20,696 nucleotides of DNA from an uncultured bacterium (GTDB lineage: Bacteria > Bacteroidota > Bacteroidia > Bacteroidales > Muribaculaceae), in the NCBI GenBank assembly GCA_946184715.1, contig CAMHGU010000015.1, positions 1 to 20,696 of the forward strand, given 5' to 3'. Made by a program: the position numbers and the translations under genes. Each line of letters starts with the position of its first letter. Position 1 is the stretch's first letter. The notes beneath the pieces are model-generated. The model searched no databases. It saw only the letters and a list, made by a program, of their open reading frames with translations, and was not told the DNA's origin. Shown here piece after piece: positions 17,901 to 20,696 of the stretch.

Positions 17901-19051
17901 GATTCGTTGTCGGTGAAGCTCAAGTTCTTGGTAGAGCCCAGATGCTCGCGGTTGCCTACGTAGTCGCCTTGCGCGTTAAGTTGGGTACGACACACCTGGT
18001 ATTCGCCTGGCTCGCTCTTATCATTGGCCTCCCAAGCTATCTGCGTGGTGCCGGCAACCTGATTGAACGCTGCCGAGATACGATTGATTCGGGTACTAAA
18101 ACTGGGCGACTGGGTAGCGCCTTCGTTCAGGCTTTGACTCACATCGCCACCCGTCTCAAAGGTGAACGTTGTCTTGGTGTTACGCGTCACTTTCACTTCG
18201 AAGTCCTTGCCGAGCGGCACTTGCAGCTCAGCTGAGCCGCTACCGTTACCCTTCGCTGAAAACGATGCGCTGCTGTAGGTCTTGCCGGTGCTCGGCAGAT
18301 AAATCGAGGCATCATAGGACGTCTCAAAATTGAAATTGGTCACGTTGTTGCCTATGGGCAACTCCAGCCAGCTATTGTCGGCACTGACCTTCACAGTGCC
18401 CGGTGCAGCCCAATCAATCTTTGCCTCGCGAGCTTGTGACATCTCACTGAAGTCGATGCTCTTGAAATAGTTGGCGCGGATATAGAACCAGTACGGATCC
18501 CAAAAATAGTTCGTCTGGTGGTATTGGGTGTCGTTGTTCACTTCCAGTCCTGTCACCTCTTTAATAGCGAGCTCGTTGGGCGCGAAACGGAAGTAGCACC
18601 ACTCATCGTCCCAGCTGCAGCTGATTAAGCCCCACGACTTATTCCATTGGCTCCAGCTTCTCTTGTCCTTATCTTCGGGAAAGTTAGCCTCGGCTATCTG
18701 TTGCAACATACCGCTTTTCAGCTTCACATAGATCTTCTGAGTAGAGCTTTTGAAGTTGAAACGCTTGCTTTGCGTCTTGTGGTAACGGAATTTGATAAAA
18801 ATCCACGGGTTCTGAGTGGTGACTTTGCCGTCGTTCTCACACTCGAAGCCGCGAAATTCTTCCATCTTGGTATTCTCATCGTCGCCGGTACACCAGCCAT
18901 AGGACTTGCCGGCCGCAATATCGTGAACATACACGTCACCCTTATAAGTCCCGCCTCCTGGATCACTATAGGTGCCTCTGATGGCGCTTGCCGATAGCGG
19001 GAGCATAAGAGCTACCACAAGCGATAATAGATAAGCTGTTCTCGTTTTCAT
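8957..19051 (-). CDS. Giant T9SS-exported multidomain surface protein (LamG, Fn3-like, FBA-like)
   Basis: About 3,364 residues. The Sec signal is 1-23 (ASA|IR). I chose ATG 19051; a TTG nine bases upstream is in frame but less likely. Order of parts: unknown N-terminal region with Trp- and Cys-rich stretches (24-310); three Fn3-like modules (about 320-400, 445-523, 533-612); a carboxypeptidase-regulatory-like fold split into 638-660 and 1026-1083 by a LamG-type domain (about 675-970), itself split by an FBA-like segment (785-928); a further regulatory-like repeat (1083-1146); a long unassigned region (about 1300-2100); an SbsA-like Ig domain split (2203-2252 and 2703-2757) by two LamG domains (2255-2400 and 2457-2636); two 'MNV...AAF.D.C.GVA' modules (2859-2970 and 3172-3232) flanking two GWNWI repeats (near 2994 and 3081); and a T9SS type A sorting domain (3278-3364). 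Probably a glycan-binding surface adhesin; the ligand is unknown. Confidence 0.9.
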   Translation of the reverse strand: MKTRTAYLLSLVVALMLPLSASAIRGTYSDPGGGTYKGDVYVHDIAAGKSYGWCTGDDENTKMEEFRGFECENDGKVTTQNPWIFIKFRYHKTQSKRFNFKSSTQKIYVKLKSGMLQQIAEANFPEDKDKRSWSQWNKSWGLISCSWDDEWCYFRFAPNELAIKEVTGLEVNNDTQYHQTNYFWDPYWFYIRANYFKSIDFSEMSQAREAKIDWAAPGTVKVSADNSWLELPIGNNVTNFNFETSYDASIYLPSTGKTYSSASFSAKGNGSGSAELQVPLGKDFEVKVTRNTKTTFTFETGGDVSQSLNEGATQSPSFSTRINRISAAFNQVAGTTQIAWEANDKSEPGEYQVCRTQLNAQGDYVGNREHLGSTKNLSFTDNESYGMEYGKYYRYEVFWQQDSWSDFKIPTNPEPLTVVDAVEVRTSTMPVVPMHLVQDTTVTDVVKFDWSFGNIPKYENDITFKVHRIEPSGDITRNYKEVVTTRSAGTASFTDDKPASPCALYSYFLQLDLADNKIHLYSDTICAHVLGKSHVKSVYASKGTKGYEVEITWTAQQVGTENTIYDVQRRLIGNKGDWMTIKRMEGTGANYSYTDATAEPGRYYDYRVVAYAPDCDNGSSVISNAMTDVGFSSASGAISGRVQYETGTAVEGARLTLTCESDVKAGQFYHSRAVLEPGNSITLPAKDVVDAGKPFTLQFYVSPARSAEPMTLFETNKKLTLEYNTSSGLYDVKMDGTVVGAIPAGEFSQVSLISNGSQIIPHIAGNRKAVNAENVTPQPLPYISTKVYKIYESGASFDGWTLDNKTGIGWALGEGYFTTGYLEVNAYKDFPIPATMVGHAARASVNKSAPWGARAVNVRVVILGDAESPIATYTICNDNSTHDSWNTYSVEFTIPESAKTIRYYLTGQDGHTWEGHFGPRFKDMTIAIEGENDGNYVLCPVFTGNIDEVRLWNRALTTEEIDRDADRMIGGETEGLKAYITFDEGLEEHAFDISRTGGVPNSNHAIVGKNTRPSDIIPTAEQLSSYGLSNEKGEYEIRGIPFTGSGTRYSVAPTKGIHQFSPTSRSAFIGGTSLTINNMDFTDVSSFKVTGTIRYAGTTIPVDSVNFYIDGTPCNKNGKMIESDANGEYEISVPIGNHYIEARRIGHTFVNAGRYPAGDGQTYEFLEDTHIDFFDNTLVIFAGRVTGGVTEGKKPLGYGVSQNTIGKAEITLSALDHPQRMLNAIEKVDGTTVTWEPNPEDVPVESSTTDIASVSFRKGGKVNDVKYITITTDEETGEFCAKVPPIRYRVESVTFPNNKELNNDEKFSNIAAIDLTNPRDTVMPDTVYYAPKKLKTLFKCNKKLLLTYRSQPVMDIRQVGAPAGAFGTDTITVRDAGQDIKLPLYTYDEATGKVTYNYGYPIFQTGRTYNFKIKAYEPYVNYDKYKDNGKLYKDALCDSIITFDNELGTAARVSAVDTTANGQTLRRGDLVRLDPEKVPLDSLGEGNYKWIAGLPSLTKPYTRQMNASMVIDNETKLWRRDGLTGVVFGVIPTGNNFITAGPDNVTMVLRDPPGDASSATWATDTITCDYTYTVRGIHNNSEIGVDRPMGYTLDNAVGIATFFKIFFTDVIHDNTALWKYDVNTTWDNHTSVTYTNGQATSTSSSPVYVGRDGDVFIGFSTNYIIGAADKVGLFKRDDGSWGIGMEETITQDEKFKTHFEYSQKYIETTLFDNIKRTRDSKLKHINSQSEIEEDPLTATYYTFLTPDNPKYGSSNNDKEVWGDEAKTGFDGPSYYARFPKGYEGCDSVMWCNEIVQRWKNVLASNEEDKIKAFNTPSAKIGNESFETGVSFTRTTGSSTKEVHNFVETFSTGVAYKGRHGVLLDKAGILLVASTDIGYHQTRYGVDETTTNVRFSYTLNDTQRANAHTVDIYNSTRGWGPIFRTRGGQTRCPYEGETKTKYYRPGLQLDYATMKSDNPKISMPIRNIPDIPAGREAQLQVVLANESQIHEASTSATLLVDPKSNPDGLQISIDGQSLLNGSEFWIDYGQPLTKTITVKQSDNSILDYEDITLYLLSSCGPPFERYGEVKFSVHFVPAAPDVTLKLDKNIVNLLDVESGSQLVATISDIDRLFTGFKGVRLKYRFAGDSKWTTAHEWLTDEKYYSEGHATETQSLMPTDKPNITYNLQLPDIDGYYYVTAESICQFGGKEYTASTPEQEVVRDTHGPRLIGQASPNNGLLTPIDDIFLRFNETIRKSYLTKDDNFFITGYLNDAYVDHQVSLQLNGNELATEAYLPIANTSFAANMWLKRTSGGTLLEHGTAGNNISLDITDDGRASVTIGDKVMTSTEKIPADRWVFLALNYANKGNDNGNSFTLLLADEDREVMLIDDNAVPNYRGNGRLCVGKDLHGAINELALWDVNRPVHTALAQKDEVVAPYLPGLVGYWRMNEGHGTIVTDYARSRNFILDTERWNLENKSLAAHFDGAHNMAIDIATISPRDTDSFAIDFWFNGQKDKNSGKTLFSVTDKLSVAFNADNSLMLNTYDSKDKTSLDTEGTPIVLSNEDYSDGQWHHFALNVRRGIGAVAYLDGQAVKSIAEHDIPAPAGDKFYVGSMQKRNTPKSSIYNDRFFTGDIDELRIWNASIDGATIMENRYNEIDTVTASGLVAYFPMQAKKLDDAHNLITVFSTDDAAPKSNAGNVGKVTADGITQALSSPPLKAAPVRQNLDYDFVASDNEIHFTIKTTPARMHGNMVTFTVKNVRDIADNISETVTWSARADFKTLYLHADITEFQKDRQMSLPFIAEIYNLGNETEKYTIVGLPTWIEIDRPEGTLNVTGSETLRFNILESAPLGYHTVHIYAINNNGIYCEPIVLHIMVTGNEPNWYVNPGDFESSMNVIGQIYIKDRICTDTHSVIAAFVDDKCCGVASPKLMTSRDAYFVNMTIYGIQDVTTIKNVKFRIFDASQGIVLADVKTELAGKVIDIPYRPNELVGSYDEPVKWMASDRIEQVLNLSTGWNWISLYAQPEEGHSDIESVLGHNRLLNTVKGKEGFAMNSGSKWVSDGLEALAVGNLYKIKVKDDYTLSVSGNRIDTRNTEQIIYQGWNWIGSLSIYNLSLEEAFADFNPVRGDMIKSKTAVAIYDGYKWEGELVAMAPGLGYYFKSTRNESIPFHYPSLVAESSKPAPALRRIKAESQFTPIDHHQFSDNMNVVARLMDGDEELTDLTIAAFIGDECRGVAQATDDGYYMLTIAGNAEEAGAEVSFATEIDGQVVPINEKLAWFSDAIYGDLDDPQIFTLNVSGIDGVRVDGNCITITPTLVRDMINVRSSGTLESVRVHSASGALVEKLEKIDDSKASLNLSHLAAGVYFVIATGTDGGQVTKRIVKQ
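8960..9220 (-). other. T9SS type A C-terminal sorting domain of the giant protein
   Basis: The final 87 residues of the giant protein show the classical order of a type IX signal: a hydrophobic strand with INVRSSG, then VRVHSASGALV, then a Leu-rich strand followed by AAGVYFVIATG, and a basic end KRIVKQ. In the known system this domain takes the protein through the outer membrane and is replaced by attachment to surface lipopolysaccharide. The T9SS machinery genes themselves are not in this window. Confidence 0.88.
11144..11683 (-). other. LamG domain 3 of the giant protein
   Basis: Residues of about 2457-2636 run from the AHFDG strand through FAIDFWF, the WHHFALNV core and AYLDG to the closing FTGDIDELRIWN strand. 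This is a complete concanavalin-like LamG_3 jelly roll. It is followed by the ASGLVAYFPM linker that often joins such domains. Such folds bind carbohydrate or protein ligands. Confidence 0.82.
11852..12289 (-). other. LamG domain 2 of the giant protein
   Basis: Residues of about 2255-2400 form a second LamG-like jelly roll, with strands ANMWLKR, ISLDITDDG, the RWVFLALNY core and the closing GAINELALWD. It is followed by GLVGYWRMNEG, a linker seen between LamG units. It is inserted, together with LamG domain 3, in an SbsA-like Ig domain. Confidence 0.75.
16142..17029 (-). other. LamG domain 1 of the giant protein, interrupted
   Basis: The first half (about residues 675-785) has FTLQFYVSP, LFETN and FSQVSLIS strands. 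The closing strand FTGNIDEVRLWN comes only at about 941-952, after the FBA-like insertion. The usual LamG closing linker, here LKAYITFDEG, follows. The LamG call is firm; the exact insertion boundaries are estimates. Confidence 0.75.
16268..16699 (-). other. FBA-like (F-box-associated) segment nested in LamG domain 1
   Basis: Residues of about 785-928 follow the order of the FBA jelly roll known from glycan-binding F-box proteins (Fbs1/FBXO2) and NCCRP1. The segment has a FDGW...GIGW opening, YFTTGYLEV, a GARAVNVRVVIL strand, then WNTYSVEFTIP, IRYYLTGQDG and WEGHFGPRFKDMTI. The last part resembles the 'GQD..W.G..G.R..N..I' end of FBA domains as I recall it. This is pattern recognition by eye without an alignment. 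Confidence 0.5.
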
Positions 19052-19098
19052 CGTCTGCAATATATTTGTTTTGTTTCTTTCAGAAAAAGTATCACATC

Positions 19099-19124
19099 GT
19101 AAGTTATTATACCTGAATACTTAC
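19099..19124 (-). promoter_or_regulatory. Hairpin in the leader of the giant gene
   Basis: GTAAGT (19099-19104) and ACTTAC (19119-19124) pair, and three more A-T pairs extend the stem past one bulged base. It lies about 20 nt downstream of the presumed transcription start, within a leader of about 85-90 nt. The role is unknown. Confidence 0.35.
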
Positions 19125-19142
19125 AACAATGCGAATATCCTA

Positions 19143-19171
19143 CAAAAATACATAAAAATCGGTAAATGCAA
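19143..19171 (-). promoter_or_regulatory. Bacteroidota promoter of the giant-LRR operon
   Basis: On the minus strand TATTTTTG (19143-19150) fits TAnnTTTG, and TTG (19169-19171) gives a -33 element with an 18-bp spacer. No better promoter box is seen between here and the ATG at 19051, so the leader is roughly 90 nt. Confidence 0.55.
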
Positions 19172-19175
19172 GCGC

Positions 19176-19210
19176 TCAATGGCCAAATTCCCCTAAAAAT
19201 CAGCCATTGA
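19176..19210 (-). terminator. Hairpin ending the isomerase-protease operon
   Basis: TCAATGGC (19176-19183) and GCCATTGA (19203-19210) form a perfect 8-bp stem with a 19-nt loop, 29 bp after the stop of the M16 gene and just before the giant-gene promoter. There is no T-run directly after it. Confidence 0.45.
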
Positions 19211-19239
19211 TTATAGATAATATCTCCCCTATTCTTCTA

Positions 19240-20478
19240 TCAGAGGGCGGTGCCGCGGTAAAGGATTGTGGTGCAATTGGACGGGATGAGCGCCTTGCGG
19301 GCCGAGGCCACCACATCGCCGGGGGTGAGCCGGCGCATCAGCGTGTGCTCGGTGCCGAGAATATCGGTCTTGCCGTTGAGCACGGCCTTGGCCACCTTCA
19401 CCGCCGCTTCGCGGGCCGCCATCATCTCCATCGACTCGCGCATCTGGAACTTATTGGCACACTTCTCAATCTCGGCCGCTGTCACACCATCGTTGAGCAA
19501 CTTCTCAATCTGCTCGTCGATTACGGCCTCGGCCTCCTCAAAGCTCGTGCCGGGCTTCATAAAGCCTGAGATGAGCAGCAGGCCCGGGTCGACACTTGCC
19601 GTCACCGACGCGTCGAGCTGCAGGAATGCCCTACCCTTCGACATCACCTCCACATAGAACCGCGACGAGTTGCCGTTGGAGAGCACATCGGTGAGCATAT
19701 CGTAGGCATAGAAATCGGGGTGGTAGCAGCCGCACATACGGTAGGCCTTGATTATGGCGCTGTGGGGCACAGGGCGCTCCACCTCCACGCGGCGCGGCGC
19801 GGTCTGCTCCGGCTCGGCAGGCAGGCTACGTGGCTTAATGGACTGCGAAGGAACGTCGGCGAACCACTTCTCGACGAGGGCGAAGAGCTCTTCGCTGTCG
19901 ATGTCGGCCACGATGGCCAGCACGGCGTTGTTGGGCGCGTAGTGGGAGTAGAAGAAGTGCTTCACCTGCTCCATCGTCACGCCCTCGATGTGGCTTACGT
20001 CGAGCCCAATGGTGGGCCACCGATAGGGATGCACGGTGAAGACGCTGCCGTAGATAAGGTGCATAACGTCGCCATAGGGCTGGTTGAGATAGCGCTGATT
20101 GAACTCTTCGATTACCACCTTGCGCTGCACCTCGAGGCTCTCGGGGGTGAAGGCGAGGCCGCGCATGCGGTCGCTTTCGAGCCACAGAGCAGTCTCGATA
20201 TTCTGCACCGGCACAATGTCGTAGTAGTTGGTGTAGTCCGGGCTGGTCCAGGCGTTGTCGACACCGCCGGCGCGGCTCAGCTCACGGTCGAACTGCGGCA
20301 CTGCCGGCGTGCCGCCAAACATCAGGTGCTCAAAAAGATGGGCCAGCCCCGTAAGCTCGGCCGACTCATCGCGGGAACCCACATCGTAAAGCACATCGAC
20401 CACAGCGAAGTGAGAGCCCGGGAAGCGATAATGCGCCACTCTCAGGCCGTTATCCAAAGTGTGCTGAGGTATCTGCAT
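19240..20478 (-). CDS. M16-family zinc metallopeptidase
   Basis: A 412-residue peptidase of the pitrilysin family, subfamily M16B. The inverted zinc motif is HLFEH (47-51), with His47, Glu50 and His51 as zinc-binding or catalytic residues. The third ligand is a Glu in the RKVVIEEFNQR segment, most likely Glu125, at the usual distance. The fold continues with the YAPNNAVLAIVADID strand typical of the first domain and a second, non-catalytic half with SNGNSSRFY. No signal peptide is visible from this start, so either it is cytoplasmic or it relies on a partner; many family members of this size are annotated as processing-peptidase-like. It follows the isomerase stop by 30 bp and is probably in the same operon. 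The substrate is unknown. Confidence 0.92.
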   Translation of the reverse strand: MQIPQHTLDNGLRVAHYRFPGSHFAVVDVLYDVGSRDESAELTGLAHLFEHLMFGGTPAVPQFDRELSRAGGVDNAWTSPDYTNYYDIVPVQNIETALWLESDRMRGLAFTPESLEVQRKVVIEEFNQRYLNQPYGDVMHLIYGSVFTVHPYRWPTIGLDVSHIEGVTMEQVKHFFYSHYAPNNAVLAIVADIDSEELFALVEKWFADVPSQSIKPRSLPAEPEQTAPRRVEVERPVPHSAIIKAYRMCGCYHPDFYAYDMLTDVLSNGNSSRFYVEVMSKGRAFLQLDASVTASVDPGLLLISGFMKPGTSFEEAEAVIDEQIEKLLNDGVTAAEIEKCANKFQMRESMEMMAAREAAVKVAKAVLNGKTDILGTEHTLMRRLTPGDVVASARKALIPSNCTTILYRGTAL

Positions 20479-20508
20479 CGGTCTATTCTATAAAGATGAC
20501 GTAATCAA

Positions 20509-20696
20509 TCACTTCACCACGCGAGCGCCGATGATATGCACATCGCTGAGGGGACGGTCGCCCTTGTCGGTAGCCACGGCTTCAATTTTGTCCACCACGT
20601 CCATACCGGCAATCACTTCGCCGTACACCGTGTAGTCGCCATCGAGATGCGGGGCGCCGCCCACGGTGGCGTAAGCCTCTTTCTGTTCGGGAGTGA
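20509..20696 (-). CDS. Cyclophilin-type peptidyl-prolyl isomerase, C-terminal end
   Basis: Only the last 62 codons are in the window; the start lies beyond the right edge. The visible chain has GGAPHLDGDYTVYGEVIAG, then MDVVDKIEAV, DRPLSDVHI and a short end IIGARVVK. This is the typical end of cyclophilin A-like isomerases, which catalyse cis-trans isomerisation of prolyl bonds. Whether it is cytoplasmic or exported cannot be told without the N-terminus. The M16 protease gene begins 30 bp downstream on the same strand. Confidence 0.88.
   Translation of the reverse strand, partial: TPEQKEAYATVGGAPHLDGDYTVYGEVIAGMDVVDKIEAVATDKGDRPLSDVHIIGARVVK

Noticed and set aside
8957..19051. Giant gene as the result of a fusion or sequencing error
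   Set aside because: The frame is open for 10 kb with a single signal peptide at the start, a single sorting domain at the end and a coherent domain order, so it reads as one intact gene.
19052..19060. TTG start for the giant protein at 19060
   Set aside because: The ATG at 19051 directly begins a normal Sec signal peptide (MKTRTAYLL); the TTG only adds three residues.
19061..19068. TATATTTG promoter box on the plus strand
   Set aside because: It would drive transcription from the AT-rich leader of the giant gene into the back of the M16 gene, where no plus-strand gene is supported.

Overview
The window looks like a chromosomal segment of a Bacteroidales bacterium, most likely of the Muribaculaceae type. 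This is inferred from the high G+C content, promoter motifs of the Bacteroidota form TAnnTTTG, type IX secretion (T9SS) type A C-terminal sorting signals, a five-repeat DUF349 protein and a BspA-like leucine-rich-repeat protein. I see no insertion sequence, phage gene, CRISPR array, tRNA or rRNA.

Left part (1-2800): a LysE-family inner-membrane exporter on the minus strand diverges from a plus-strand cluster made of a free-standing B3/4 (PheRS-beta editing-like) protein, the t6A enzyme TsaC/Sua5 (ATGA overlap) and a lipoprotein thioredoxin. The two transcription units are separated by about 120 bp carrying back-to-back Bacteroidota promoters, which also place the exporter start downstream of the longest open frame. 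Two hairpins lie at 2747-2822, where the plus-strand cluster meets the minus-strand genes.

Middle (2807-7400), all on the minus strand: a DUF349 coiled-coil protein with its own promoter, then a strong 11-bp hairpin, then a WcaJ/WbaP-type initiating sugar-phosphate transferase and an AraC-family regulator 36 bp behind it. No other polysaccharide genes are nearby, so the transferase is an orphan in this window.

Right part (7400-19060), minus strand: the dominant feature is a 10.1-kb gene for a secreted protein of about 3,364 residues, followed with an ATGA overlap by a secreted leucine-rich-repeat protein. Both end in T9SS-type or related C-terminal motifs, so they are probably a co-expressed pair of surface proteins. 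The giant protein has an unusual Russian-doll architecture. A carboxypeptidase-regulatory-like fold is split by a LamG domain, which itself appears to be split by a jelly-roll segment resembling the eukaryotic F-box-associated (FBA) glycan-binding domain. Further on, an SbsA-like Ig domain is split by two more LamG domains. A central stretch of several hundred residues has no domain I can name. A promoter and a leader of about 90 nt precede the gene.

Right edge (19240-20696), minus strand: the C-terminal end of a cyclophilin-type peptidyl-prolyl isomerase followed by an M16 zinc protease, probably one operon ending in a hairpin before the giant-gene promoter. The left 161 bp hold no gene I can support, only a hairpin.
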